DNA of 64,000 bases from Scolanthus callimorphus (GCA_033964015.1 CM066919.1:20090146-20154145), one strand, 5' to 3'; positions 32,401 through 43,011 are shown, numbered from the stretch's first letter. Made by a program: numbers and translations. The notes: generated from the sequence alone by a model not told the origin.

Positions 32401-34192
32401 TTTCCAACCCCATAAATGACCCCCACCCCTGGAATTTCCATTTTGTTTCTAGCAAAATACCCCTGGAAAATCTCTTTTTGGATAAAATGTCCCTGGAAAA
32501 TTACCTTTTTTACCCCTCCCCCTTGGAATTTCCAGTCTCCAGACGCACCCCCTCCCCTGGAATTTCCAGAGTTCAATACAGCCCCCCTGGAAAATTTTCC
32601 ATAGGTCCACGACCCCCCCCGGTTCAGCTTAAAAATGCAATCAGCCATTCTTGATTCTACGCGCGCAATGCATCATGGGACTAGAGCACTTGAATGTTTT
32701 CCCTATTTAACAATGCGCTTGTGTAAAAGATATTGCTTGACAAAAAAAAGTATTTTTACTGAATCAATGTATAATAAAAAGTCACAGGGAATTACTGCAG
32801 AAACCCATCCATGGGAAAAGCTGAACTTCCCAAGGCACATGCTTGGGAAGTGTTTGGAATTCACATGGATAGCCATAGTATATCCATCGGCAATTGAAAA
32901 GTGTTTATTTTTAGTGTTTCATTATTTGCTGTGTTTGTTTGATGGGTTGGTTTCCCGCTAGTTGAAAAAAAAAAAACTGTATGTCGAATATACAGTAAAG
33001 TGTGTGGCAACAGGACTTTAAAAACATCACGATTTCCATAGCTCCTGAAGTTGAGATTGGTACATGGTTTCGCAGTTAATTTAAAGGCTTTATTTTCTAT
33101 CATTCCCTTTACATTTTATGTTCAGCATGTCCGTATTAGAAATTATGTTTTTGGGAAATCTTTTTTAGACTGTGCCCAAGAAGTTGGTCAAACTGGAAAA
33201 TGATCTCATCGAGAAAGATGACGAAATTGAGGTGGGTGACTACTAGAGTTAGCGAGGGAAATACCTGGTTCTATAATTGTATAGAACTTCCCGGACCTGG
33301 CAAGGAGGAGAGAAAGAGCTGTAAATACCTGGTTCTATAATTGTATAGAACTTCCCGGACCTGGCAAGGGGGAGAGAAAGAGCTGTCCAGGGGGTGAGCT
33401 GTTTATTGGGATACCCTTTTGGACCTGACCCAGTGCCAATGTATTTCATAGGCCATGTTCGCCTATTACGCTCCAATTATGCCTACAAACAATAACCTCA
33501 AGTCGAGGCTTTCTTCTGAAATTACTGTAAATGTATTAGAACTTGGAGAAAGCCTCGATTTGAAGCTTTTGTCTTGTGAGCATTAGAGCGGATTTCACAT
33601 GACTGTCAAGACCTGTTATGTAATTGCGACTGCTTTGTGTTTTCATGGGCTACTCGTTTTTCTCAGCCAATCATATTCTGTAGTAATTACAATTGTGTAA
33701 TTACTTAGTAATTGGTTCGGCTTGCACTTGGCTGAGAAAAAAGCCATTTAGGAGCAAGTCGTGATTTGTCTCGATTCTGATTGGCTAGTGATTGCTCAAT
33801 TGCAATTGTGTTCACGACAGTCATGTGAAAACCGCTCTATAGCGTAATTGATACCTGGGCTATTGACATGGATACGCTAGCAACCTGTCCCAATGGCAGC
33901 ACAGTTGTCTTGGTACACTAGCCGCAACACTGAACTCTATTTCCCTCAGAACCTAGTGGCATACGACGAGGCCATTCAGAGCATCACCTCCAAGCTCACA
34001 GTTCTCGAGTACCTGCACAAGACCTTTACCCCCTCACGAGAGCACGTCAAGCGACTTCAGAGCGTCAAGGAAAGGCTCAACAACGTGGCGACACAAGCTC
34101 TACTCAAGGCGCACAATTTGGAGGGAGTGCACAACGTCGAGGCTGGATCAGCTAGCGAGGAATCACTAGCGAATGGGTTTTCGCATATTTGA
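26484..34192 (+). CDS. Crypton-derived DUF3504 protein (tyrosine-recombinase fold), 4 exons
   Basis: Exons 26484-26880, 30501-32148, 33169-33231 and 33905-34192 join with GT-AG introns; allowing one missing G in exon 2 (GGGGAGAGTGG, about 30608-30613) gives 798 residues. Exon 1 is acidic and ends KTIKTYQSHVRVFK, the start of the recombinase core-binding fold. Exon 2 continues EWLRSEGLPEDF..., then RFAFMIVAVNFGI and the box II motif YTNHSLR. Family knowledge: Crypton recombinases and vertebrate KIAA1958/ZMYM/QRICH-type genes share this DUF3504 domain. Here the aligned catalytic positions look degraded: FGLR reads FGIT, GHRS reads PYRS, and the nucleophile-region Tyr appears as Phe (KVKFF). A proline/serine-rich linker follows (SPPALKRRRVLSPPP), and the C-terminus is coiled-coil-like (KLENDLIEKDDEIE; LKLTVLEYLHKTF region). 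It is probably a domesticated, non-recombining DNA-binding protein. Function is unknown. Confidence 0.75.
27926..28117. repeat. MITE, TAGAGC(A/G)GATTTC family, copy 1
   Basis: TAGAGCAGATTTCGTATGAC at the left is mirrored by GTCATACGAAATCTGCTCTA at the right. TGA flanks both ends and may be the target duplication. The interior is rich in GTACCGCG motifs in both orientations. It sits in intron 1 of the Crypton-derived gene. Confidence 0.85.
28118..30500. other. Rest of intron 1 of the Crypton-derived gene
   Basis: Besides the elements listed separately, 29784-30130 holds inverted repeats built from TGTTACACG, GTTGCGAG and CGCAACAAATATTGCATTGC. This is probably another small TIR element, but I could not fix its ends. 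The remainder shows no gene. Confidence 0.4.
28955..29135. repeat. Diverged relative of the 44665-44985 TIR element
   Basis: Shares CAGCCAATCA, GTGCAGTC, TGGCTTTCTGTCGCGACG, then GACTGCACTAGGCGAAACGG and GTTTGACTGGCGAA with that element, in the same order. Non-coding, in intron 1 of the Crypton-derived gene. Confidence 0.6.
32180..32783 (+). repeat. MITE interrupted by a nested element
   Basis: 32200-32290 and 32646-32783 together match the continuous copy at 50282-50514: CATTGTACTCACTATCTC, GATTGGCTAAGAGCG, CACTTTGAGGGT; then ATTCTTGATTC, GCGCGCAATGCATCAT, GCACTTGAATGTTTTCCCTA. The intervening DNA is the nested element at 32298-32645. Confidence 0.75.
32298..32645. repeat. Nested TIR element with CCCTGGAATTTCCA repeats
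   Basis: The ends GGCTGACTGCATTTTTAA and its inverse TTAAAAATGCAATCAGCC bracket an interior in which CCCCTGGAATTTCCA and CCCTGGAAAAT variants occur about eight times. Similar CTGGAATTTCCA tracts occur near 42555, 54065 and 60890, so the motif is dispersed in this genome. Confidence 0.75.
32787..32880. repeat. Half-copy of the 36238-36428 palindrome
   Basis: GGGAATTACTGCAGAAACCC, CCATGGGAAAAGCTGAA, TTCCCAAGGCACATGCTTGG and GAATTCACATGGATAGCCAT match the left arm of the palindrome at 36238-36428. Confidence 0.6.
33259..33386. repeat. 64-bp tandem duplication
   Basis: Two adjacent 64-bp copies starting AAATACCTGGTTCTATAATT and ending GAGAGAAAGAGCTGT differ at about one position. Each contains the short palindrome TTCTATAATTGTATAGAA. 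It lies just after exon 3 of the Crypton-derived gene. Confidence 0.9.
33584..33839. repeat. MITE, TAGAGC(A/G)GATTTC family, copy 2
   Basis: TAGAGCGGATTTCACATGAC at the left is mirrored by GTCATGTGAAAACCGCTCTA at the right. It lies in the last intron of the Crypton-derived gene. Confidence 0.85.
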
Positions 34193-34289
34193 TGTAGGCG
34201 GTTAGTGGTTAGTTTGTCTTAGAGAAAATGAGAATCAATTTCAATGCGTGAAAAGGTAGAAAAAGCGCATGCGTTGAAAGCCGTGCGCT

Positions 34290-34512
34290 ATCCATCCTCG
34301 AACCCAGAGCTCCCCGGCTCATTTCCTCCCGGGGGAGGCTCTGGTGACATCCACTGACGCATGCGCGAGATCCAATACAGAGGCTCGGGGAGAAAGACCT
34401 TTCAGCGCATGCTCAAACGTTCAATATCAGCCAATCAGCGAAGGCCCTCAAATGGCCGCCACCAGAGCCTCCCCTGCGAAGTGACGAGCCGGGGAGCTCT
34501 GGGTACGAGAAT
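34290..34512. repeat. TIR element, CCCAGAGCTCCCCGGCTC ends
   Basis: CTCGAACCCAGAGCTCCCCG at the left is mirrored by CGGGGAGCTCTGGGTACGAG at the right. A minimal palindromic relative is at 61268-61323. It begins about 100 bp after the stop codon of the Crypton-derived gene. Confidence 0.8.
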
Positions 34513-36237
34513 GTCGCTATCCATTCTCGTACCCACCCCCACTCGCTTTGGTTACCATTGATCTTCACATGCCCTAACGTTAAAAATAAGCCAATCAGGG
34601 AAGGCTCTCAGAGGCTGCCAGAGCCTCCCCCGCAAGGGGGGGATGTTATTGTCGCGAAATTTTCAGCTCTTTTTGTCCAAGATTGAAGCAAGGAGAACTG
34701 AGCCTAATACCCCATTCACACTTGCGCTTAAAGTAGTAAAAGGAAGTTTGTTTAATTGAATTCTGAGGAGACTATTCCAAGGACAAAACTAAGTTACGCT
34801 GCAGTATGCTACTTAGTGATCATAAGTGATGAAACATATAAGTAAGTTATATGTTTTTAATCTGGTGAGCGTTTATCGCAGGAAGAATAACCATGTTTGA
34901 GCCAAAAATGGTTTTGGTGTGAATGGAGTGTAATCAACGGTTTTGTGTGAATCGGATTTTTGCCTTCAGAGAAGCTCGTGCGGTTCGACTCGCTAGACAC
35001 AAGCGCAAGAATACAAAGTATTTTTGACAGATTATCGTGTTAGGTTGCGTGCGGTGTTTCTATGCTTCGTATATATATTAACGTTTGCTCAAAAATCGCG
35101 CATAAAACACTAGATAGCTAGTGCGTTTATTACTAGTTAGATCAGCCCTGTTTATCACATTTCAACTAGATCTTTAAATCTCCGCTGCCGTTTTGTGTGT
35201 CTCAAGGCATGTCTTTGCGATCGCGCGCAGGGGAAGTTATTTAGGACATTTAGATACAGTGTATCTGATTATATGATTACGCAAAGGAAAAAAGGGGACT
35301 TAGAGATACAAAACAATTTCACAGTCGCACTGTCAATAAATACCAAGCATGTTCCTTGATCTGTTCGAAAATACCGCACACAAAAAACGTTAAAATGCAA
35401 TGTTGCGTTTTTATATCATTACTATATTATATCATTATTTTGCATGTTACTTATTTCTTCATGTGCTTTTCAAAGCATTATCATGAATGTATCGTTTCAA
35501 GAATTTAAATAAAACCGCATTTTGGGATATATGAGTTCTGTTCTGGGGTAGCCTCTTTTTCAGAGATCCGACACGGCCGTGGGGCACGCCCGGATTTATT
35601 GATAAGGGAAATAACGGAAAGAGAAGTACAACGGCAACTATGTCACGAAATATCGCCGAACCTCGACTCTGGGGTACCTTGCCATTCACGCGAATTCAGA
35701 CTCGATAAGACTGAATGTTGTTCTCCCAGAGCGTTTCTTTCTCTTTTGGAGCAAATTTTGCTATGCGGGTTTCCTGTGGCACTAATGTCAATTTGTACAA
35801 CCGCGGGGCGAAATTCAATGTCGTGGGAGTAGGGGGCGGGGGAATGACTAGTTCGCCACAGGGATCCCGCCGCAAAAAAAAAAACACCACAGCGTTGCCT
35901 GCGGAGAAAAGAAACGTTTCACAATGTCATTTCCACAGGGGCGGTTCGATGCGGGAACGGGATTTCCGTTTTCCAGGTTGCTAAGAACGATCTTTTCACA
36001 CACCCAATCGCCGTCTTTTCACACCGCGCATTTCGCGTCGGCGACATCACAACGCGAATTTTAGTGTAGACGGATACCGATTCAGCGCTGTGATAATTGC
36101 CAGGTTGTTGGCTATCTGAAGAAACCCGCACCTGCCTGGCAGTTGAAGTATTTCAAGTTTCCGCAAATGAATCGCCATAAGATCGCCGGTTCACTTCGCG
36201 ATGTAGCATGTCGCCGAAGAAAGCTCACCTCAAATCA
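34513..36237. other. Intergenic, no gene recognised
   Basis: 34560-34640 carries a degenerate copy of GAGCCTCCCC-type sequence related to the preceding element. Around 35940-36130 GGCGACATCAC and GGCTATCTGAAGAAACC suggest a decayed member of the family seen at 38368-38660. No supportable coding sequence. Confidence 0.35.
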
Positions 36238-36428
36238 AGGGAATTTCTGCAGAAACCCCCCCCCCCCCCCCCCATTGTCCATGGGAAGAGCTGAATTTCC
36301 CAAGGCACACGCATGGGAAGTGTTCGGAATTCACAAGGATAGCCATGGGAAATCCGAACACTTCCCATTCTTCTACCATGGGAAATTCAGCTTTTCCCAT
36401 GGATGGGTTTCTGCAGAAAATTTCCTGC
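36238..36428. repeat. Foldback element
   Basis: GGGAATTTCTGCAGAAACCC near the left is mirrored by GGGTTTCTGCAGAAAATTTCC at the right, with inner arms CCATGGGAAGAGCTGAATTT and AAATTCAGCTTTTCCCATGG, and a central GGGAAGTGTTCGGA mirrored in TCCGAACACTTCCC. A C17 run interrupts the left arm. Confidence 0.8.
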
Positions 36429-36690
36429 AGCGTGAAAGCAGATCAATAGAGGTGTAAAAAATTCACAGAACGCGAGGAAGCACAATAGATCAGATTTTAT
36501 TTCTCCCTGAAGAATATTATCAACTGAAAAATATTACAAACCACGGATGTTTGCGTCATTCAGTCACACGGTGAAGTTCACTTGTAACAAAAATTTTGTA
36601 ACAAAATTTACATTCATTCTTAGATACAAATACCATGCAAAGTCCAGAGGTTTCACGCATGCGTGAAAAGCAATACGGCTGACTAGCAGT

Positions 36691-39017
36691 TTAGAAGAGA
36701 CCGGCAAGCATTTGCTTGGCGACGCTCAGTTTTCTCACTTTACGGATGTTCTCGGTATCCCGCTGCCAAAGGCTACCCAGCGTACCGAAGGTTTGAGTAG
36801 TATCGGTGAACTTGAGCTTGTGGATCACCTAGACAAAGGAATACGATACAGGAATCATGTAGTCTCCCTCACAGTCGTTTTAAAGGCGGATTTACACTGT
36901 ACGATGTTTGCCCAAGACTGTCGGATGCAACATGACTGCGTCATACCTACGTCATGACTTGGCTCTGATTACACACGCACGTCTTTGGCGCGTACAGCGC
37001 ACAAGTCGCTGAGATTGCGTGACCTCGTACAATGTTTGGCAAAAACTTCGTAGGATTTTAAAACATGTTTCAAAATCCTATAATTTCAGCCATCGTTCTT
37101 TCGACAGAAGAAGAGCGACTGAAGTTCTGCGTTTGCCGTAGTCAACTCATCACCGTACCGCTATACTGAAAATAAATTGACTTTACGGATAATTATCGCC
37201 ACTCACTGCTAGAAATTCTTCGAAGTCGATGGCCCCTGAATGGTCAATGTCGATCTCTTTAAAGTAACTTTCACGCGTCGCCATATCAGAAGTATCACCA
37301 ATATCGTCTAGTACTTGCATGCTGTGAAGAAATGAAATTTGTCTAGTCAAGAGTCCCATACTAAGGGAAGTGGTCAAAACATCTGTACTCGAATGAGGGG
37401 CCCGGTGGGGTGGCGTATGTCGCAGCTTGTTTTAGGGAAAAAATGGCCGTTTTTAACTGCGAATATCTCGTAAAATAAAATATCAGAATACAAGAGATGG
37501 GCTCAGCACTTTTTTATAGCGAGAGCAACACATCCAATAACATCAATACAACATCCCTTACTTGAGCACGAGAAGAAAAAAAAACAGGTGGGGTGGTACA
37601 ACCCGGGATCTACCACCTTCAGTGATAAAATCGGATTCCGCCGCTCGAGTACAAATGTTTTGACCGCTTCCCTAAAAAGCCCTGGCTAAACTAGGACATA
37701 ATGTATAGTGGCGCACAATTGTAGTCAGACACAATCGTCGGGAATTAATTTTCAGTTTCACCCCTAAAGTATTTTTTTTTGGCCAAAAAGATTGCCATCA
37801 AGAAATTTGCGTCTTTGATTGAGATGTTGCCTTGGATGTTGTCTAAGTTATCGTCTTGTCAACAAGTACTCTCTCTCTTTCTTGAATGTTTGCTACTGTG
37901 TTTAGAGCCCAACGATACCAATCTCCCTAAAATTTTATTGCAGATCAATGTAAAAATAAGAGACCAAAACCCATGATTTAACATGTTTTAACCCCTAAAA
38001 GATACAACGATCATCCCCGACCAAAAAGTACGAGAGTCCCCCGGCACTGGGGGAGACTTACCAGTAATAATCTTCTATTAACAGATTACATGATTGTTCC
38101 CAAACAAGGACAATATTCCAAAGCAAAGTTGGATGAGATTCAAGGTACTTACAGTTCCGGGAAGTCAATGATGCCGTCTTGGTTGATGTCAAATGTCTGA
38201 TACTGTAGCTTGAGGTCCATTATGTCGCTAACTTCAAAACCGGGGAATTTCTCGCACAGCTCTTTGAACTCTTCTTCGCCCAATTCTGTTGGAAACAACG
38301 AAGACGGCTACAAGTTAGCTTCGACATGCGTCTGCACTAATAGAGCGGAACTCATCGTCATAAAGGTCCGTTCACACGACGCGATCATAGCTGCGATTTG
38401 AGGTGCGGTTTTTGCGGCGATCGTCGACAACTTTATATCGCGCGGTGTGAACGGCCGGCGATTTGGCTCTGCGATATTTGTCAGATTGTTTGGCGATCTG
38501 AAGAAATCGCACCCACATCGCAGTGGAATTTGAACATGTTCAAAACGCGCCTGCGACGTCGTGGCGACATCACAAGTGAGTCGCCATAAGCGGATCACCA
38601 GTCATTCAAATCGCGCGACATGACATGGGATCGCCACAAAAATCGCAGCTGGGCGTGAGAAGACCATGGGAACGAGGTTATCCCCCGCAAGGAGACGAGT
38701 CGGGGACGTCTGGATTCAAGAATTCTTCGTGATATCTTTCGTATCGTAAAATAATCAGTCAATTTAGCGCAACAGAATTTTAACTTCAACATTTGAAGTT
38801 TTAACTTAAACTTAACCTAAATCATCATCTTCCTGATCAGTAGAAGAGTAGACTAAAAACATAGATTTTACCGACAACCCAGACTTTTTACCTTGGAACT
38901 TCCTCCTGGTCTTAGATGCCTTTTCCCGATCCTCAATAAGGTGACTCCAATACTGCATCTGAATTTCTTTGAAGGCTTCGTCATTTTGCGCCACTTTTAC
39001 ATCTTTACGTTTTTCGC
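36691..39017 (-). CDS. EF-hand calcium-binding protein, four 3' exons
   Basis: Exons 39017-38892, 38285-38153, 37321-37207 and 36828-36691 join in phase with GT-AG borders and end at a TAA, giving 169 residues; the first visible exon starts in mid-codon, so the 5' exon or exons lie upstream and were not found. A charged N-terminal helix region (AFKEIQMQYWSHLIEDREKA) precedes two canonical EF-hand loops: DINQDGIIDFPE and DIDHSGAIDFEE, with Asp/Asn at positions 1, 3 and 5, Gly at 6 and Glu at 12 (Ser replaces the usual acidic residue at position 5 of the second loop). The tail is basic (RKVRKLSVAKQMLAGLF). Both loops should bind calcium. I do not recognise a specific orthologue; it is calmodulin-like or AIF1-like in size. 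Confidence 0.8.
37322..38152. other. Intron of the EF-hand gene
   Basis: About 37740-38050 shows a TTTCACCCCTAAAGTATTTTTT and CCCCTAAAAGATAC pattern that is shared with 21475-21720 in PIGL territory, suggesting a dispersed element with TAAAAGATACC-like internal repeats. Confidence 0.4.
38368..38660. repeat. Element of the GTTCACAC(G/A)(G/A)CGCGATC family, partial copy
   Basis: GGTCCGTTCACACGACGCGA, GGCGATCGTCGAC, GTGTGAACGGCCGGCGATTT, GAAGAAATCGCACCC and GCATCGCAGTGGAATTT-like blocks recur in order at 59094-59300. It lies in the EF-hand gene intron between exons 38153-38285 and 38892-39017. Confidence 0.7.
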
Positions 39018-39639
39018 CTGTAAATAATATCAAATCTAAAACTCAGCACAAAAGCATCCCTGTTCGGAGGCAATAGGTTTTAGCCAGAAGTAGGGTGAGT
39101 TGGCGCGTATAGGTAGACATTAAGTTCGAAACAACCTGAAACCAGAAATATTGATGCTTTTAATAATTTGTAGTACAGAGAATAACAATGCTGCATTATC
39201 ACATGATTCTGCCCGAATCGGGTCCATGTTTTTGTCTGCTTTCCTCTCTCCACTGGCTTATGTCACTGTTATGCGTTCTAGAAAAGAACTGCCAAGACTG
39301 TAAATCAAATTCGCCTATACAAATCTTGAAATATGAAACAAGGCGACTATGGGCCACAGCAGAACTGGTAGCTGTTTCCAAGAAAATTCCATACACATTG
39401 CCTTTTAGGTCTTTTTTCAGAGATACTTTAGGAGAGCATGCCGGCCCGTGAAGAAAGGAACGGCAGACAAAAACATGAGCCCGAGCGCGCACTTTTTCGA
39501 CGCGCACCTGTTGTAGCCTGCAATGCGTCGTGGGGGCAAATAGGTATCAAAACAGAATCATGAACACTGGTTTTCAGAATAATTAGCCGTACTGCCCTGC
39601 TTGTGTCAAATGATTCTATAGGTAAATCCATTGCCTGAC

Positions 39640-40140
39640 GAGTGAATTCCACGCCAAATTATACGCGAAAAACGATATCGCACGAGTAGCGACGAGTGCG
39701 ATATCGTTTTTCACGTGAAATTTAACGTGGAATTCACGAGTGATGAATTTTTATTGAATCCCATAGTAAAGATTTTATATCATTTTACAATGATCCGAGC
39801 TTTGAACTTTCTTGCGCGCGGGTAACCTGTTGTTTTGACGAATTAATATTTCAACCATTGAGTTCCACGTTAAATTTCACTCGTCTTTAGCCAATCAACG
39901 CGCGCGTAAGAATTGAGCAATGGGATTCTATAGGATTATTCAAAGCTTCAGGAGGCTAGATTCCGCTAAGAAAATAGAACGAAAAAAGCGATATCGCACG
40001 AGTCGCGCAGCGACGAGGGCGATATCGCCTTTTTGAGTGCTATTTTCGGCGGAATCTACCGACTGAACGCTTTGAATATACTTGAATCCTATGATATCTC
40101 GTCCTCAATTTACACAAAAAAGAGATATCATAGGATTCTA
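39640..40140. repeat. Cluster of hairpins with CGATATCGCACGAGT cores
   Basis: 39668-39720 folds on itself (AAAACGATATCGCACGAGT / ACGAGTGCGATATCGTTTT). 39985-40040 repeats the pattern with CGCGCAGCGACGAGGGCGAT. 40085-40138 is a separate palindrome (GAATCCTATGATATCTC / GAGATATCATAGGATTC). These look like nested or decayed foldback elements. Confidence 0.6.
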
Positions 40141-40314
40141 ATAAAAAGTAAGTAAGCAACTTTATTAACGTCTCAAATCTTCTAGCTGTGCACGAGTGCA
40201 CTACTAATCGGTGAGACGGTGCACTACTTACCCCGCTTTCTCTATCAGAGCTCAAGGTGAAAGGAATTCAAAGCTATAAGCAAGCTATACTCGGAACAGA
40301 GAAAAGTCGACACG

Positions 40315-40395
40315 GTTGGTCGATCCGGGATTCGAACTCAGGACCGTACGCACAGTGTGCCGTGAACAAACACACCGCGCCACCTAGCCGTACCT
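40315..40395 (-). repeat. tRNA-derived SINE-like fragment
   Basis: On the minus strand TAGGTGGCGCGGTG resembles an A box and GAGTTCGAATCCCGG is a good B box, separated by about 45 bp. The interior cannot be folded into a convincing tRNA cloverleaf by eye, so a SINE head is more likely than a functional tRNA. Confidence 0.5.
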
Positions 40396-40915
40396 AAATA
40401 ATTAATACCATGGCACCGATAAATCGCTCGCAAGAAATTTTGCACGGGTTTTAACACAAAAAGTTCGTTCTTCTTAGTTTCTCCCACCACGCACTGCGGG
40501 CTACAACGGATAGTTGTGACGGTGCAACCATTTCTCAAATAGGCATCGTTGGAAAGCTTATACAATGGACTAGCTTGCTGTGGCAAAAACAAATAAACAA
40601 TTGAAAATTTCAAGGGCATTTTTGTGATAATTGTCCAGACCATTTGTTCGTCTTCTAGTTTGAAAAAGGACAATGATTTTTCAGCAAGTGCGCGCACTTT
40701 GCTTATAAAAACAAGATCTTACCAGCAATGTTGAACAACTCCCTGGGTTCAAAGAGCAAGGGACTTCTTGTGATCGGATAACTAGGCGAGCATCCCATAA
40801 CGAATCACCCAAAAACTCAACTAAGACATATTTTTGGGGGTAGATTGCGTTGGGGAGTAACTTAAAAATAAACAGTTTTGCGCGAGCACTGCTAATTATC
40901 CATTCGCGTGTCACT

Positions 40916-41297
40916 AATAGAATCCTAAAGTGATGACGTCACAAAAACAAAATTTTCGATTTCGCATTATCTGTTCCTTGATTTCGAAAGGGCATATCGA
41001 TTGAAAGCTTTACACCAAAAATGAGGTGAATCGGTTGAAACGCGACCGAGATATGGCCCGCTGAATACATAATTTTCTTTAACAAATCACGGTATTTTTG
41101 GTTCAGTTCATAACCAAAATGCAGTGATTTGTTAAAGAAAATTATGTATTCATTGCGCCATAGCTCTGTCGCGTTTCAACCGATTCACCTCATTTTTTGC
41201 ATGCAACGTTCTTCAAAGTTGGTCTTTCATTATCCGTGGACTAAAGACTGAAATTCGAATTTTTCAAATTTGTGACGTCACACTTTAGGACTCTATT
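40916..41297. repeat. 380-bp near-perfect foldback element
   Basis: The left half (AATAGAATCCTAAAGTG, GTGACGTCAC-like start, GAGGTGAATCGGTTGAAACG, AATACATAATTTTCTTTAAC) is mirrored through the centre near 41108 by GTTAAAGAAAATTATGTATT, CGTTTCAACCGATTCACCTC and CACTTTAGGACTCTATT. Almost the whole element is arm. Confidence 0.88.
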
Positions 41298-41705
41298 GTT
41301 CTTCTATGAGCGCGCCAGTTAATTAGTATATATAATAGGACTCAATGCAGTCCAATTTGGAGTTCCGAGGAATTTTCTCATCCAATTTTGTCTTAATTGG
41401 ACAAGCATGGAGTCCTGTTATTGATTAATTATATAGCATCCATGTTCAAATCCAAACTGTCCAATTTTAACGTGCGAACTGTCCAATTAGAGCGCGCGCG
41501 ATCCAATTAAAAATCATTGGACAATTCAACAAAAATCAATCTGCCGGCACAATGGGATTTCGAGCTGGCTATATAATTAGCTCTGAAATATTATGATTTA
41601 GTAATAGTGGGAATGAATGCGTTCGTGTAAAAGCCGCGGAAATACGAGGCACAAAATCCCTCTGCTTGTCGCGCACCATTGTTGCGTTGCAGGTTTTAGT
41701 ACTGG

Positions 41706-41823
41706 TTTCCATATAGTCTTATCTGTCGTATCAGTCAACCGTGAAACAAAAGAATAATTCCAATTTTCATTGTTTCACGGTCGACTGATGAGACAGATAC
41801 GACAGATAAGACTATATGGAAAC
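41706..41823. repeat. 118-bp palindrome
   Basis: TTTCCATATAGTCTTATCTG is mirrored by CAGATAAGACTATATGGAAA; the inner arms TCAGTCAACCGTGAAACA and TGTTTCACGGTCGACTGA also pair. The loop is about 20 bp. Confidence 0.85.
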
Positions 41824-41943
41824 TAGCCTTTAGAGTTGCAGAATCAATTCATTATTCCATTATTGATTTCATTATTCAATCCAAAAATGCAATTTTCAAT
41901 TCAATATTAAAAAAAATTATGACTTTTAAAATAGGTCAAAATA

Positions 41944-42082
41944 CAGGGACGTCAACTCTCTCCCAGGAAAAATTAAAGAAGACTGCCATACATTTACTGT
42001 ATTTCTCCCGGAAAAATGGCAGGAAATTTTTCCATTCCAAGGCAGTCTCCAGATTTTTGAAGTCCTGGGGTTGACGTCCCTG
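41944..42082. repeat. MITE, CAGGGACGTCAAC family, copy 1
   Basis: CAGGGACGTCAACTC at the left is mirrored by GGGTTGACGTCCCTG at the right, flanked by TA on both sides (probable TA duplication). Related copies lie at 45720-45905 and 50865-51027, and a right end lies at about 57479. Confidence 0.8.
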
Positions 42083-42196
42083 TAAGTGTAAATATATGCT
42101 AAATATATACAATGTAGGTTTAGTTGACATGCCCATGATCCTTGCCTGATTTGATATTATTTGGTAGCACTTTCATGGGAAAGTTAATAATAATTA

Positions 42197-42430
42197 GGGT
42201 AACGCAATCGGATTCCACTAGGTGGCTCTTCTTCCGTTGCTGGGCCTACGGTTTAACGTCCTTATCCAAGAAGACGTGAAGGTCTAACCATTTGCAGATG
42301 TTAGAGCAAAGGCAGCACCTTCTCCTCGATTATTTAGAAAAGACCCTGAGTGTTGGTCCGGCCGGGTTTGAACTCCCAACCTCCCGCACAACAGCCCGGT
42401 CCTCTGCCACTGCGCTAACCGGTCGGCGGT
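42197..42430 (-). repeat. tRNA-derived SINE
   Basis: The minus strand carries GGTTAGCGCAGTGGCAGAGG (A box) and GGGAGTTCAAACCCGGCC (B box), then a body ending in TAGTGGAATCCGATTGCG. The 3' body recurs at 14000-14075, which supports a mobile SINE family rather than a tRNA gene. Confidence 0.75.
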
Positions 42431-42499
42431 TCGCCCGCGGTGGTTCACCCGCACAGGAAGACGTGTGAGGACCAAAACTGGGTAGAAGGTCGTACAATG

Positions 42500-42656
42500 T
42501 GTGGTTCCAGAAAATATCCATTCCCCCCCCCCCATGGAAGGTGTTGAAAAGTGACCCCCACCCCTCTGGAATTTCCAAAGAAAATTTCAGTATTTGTATG
42601 GAAAAAAATCAAGTCCCTTCCATGGAGGGGGGATGGGGGGATTTTCTGGAACCACA
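42500..42656. repeat. MITE with TGTGGTTCCAG ends and 5-bp target duplication
   Basis: TGTGGTTCCAGAAAATATCC at the left is mirrored by GGGGATTTTCTGGAACCACA at the right. CAATG occurs immediately before (42495-42499) and after (42657-42661). The interior contains CCATGGAAGG/CCTTCCATGG arms and a CTGGAATTTCCA motif. Relatives lie near 47500-47570 and 54005-54180. Confidence 0.85.
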
Positions 42657-43011
42657 CAATGTGTTCATGGTTTGCACATACAAAATCTAATGGAAACTGA
42701 GAGCATCAACTTATTTATGCAAAAAAGAAATCTCTGGTACTAATTTGTTTTGGTTACAAAATACCAAGTCTTATTTTACAATTCCCCTTATAACATCTTG
42801 ATACCACTACTACCAGAATCCCCTTGGAATTGGTTTTGTTATTCAAAAGTTGGAGCTCCTTTGGGAGCTTCAAGATAATGGTGTTAATGAGGCAAACAAA
42901 AGGAACTACGAAAGGATTCTAGAAGTAGTGGTATCAAATGTAATAAAGAACTTGAGAATTCAGTGAATCAGGTCCTACACTTTGTTTGTAAAATGGTCAT
43001 TTGGGATTTCC

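Noticed and set aside
32343..32648. Gly-rich frame of 101 codons on the minus strand
   Set aside because: It is a translation of the CCCTGGAATTTCCA repeats in the nested element, not a protein-coding gene.
35459..35984. Several overlapping open frames of 60-90 codons
   Set aside because: They overlap on both strands, lack domains and splice context, and fall in repeat-derived sequence.
40315..40395. Possible tRNA gene on the minus strand
   Set aside because: A and B boxes are present, but no cloverleaf or anticodon arm can be drawn; more likely a SINE head.
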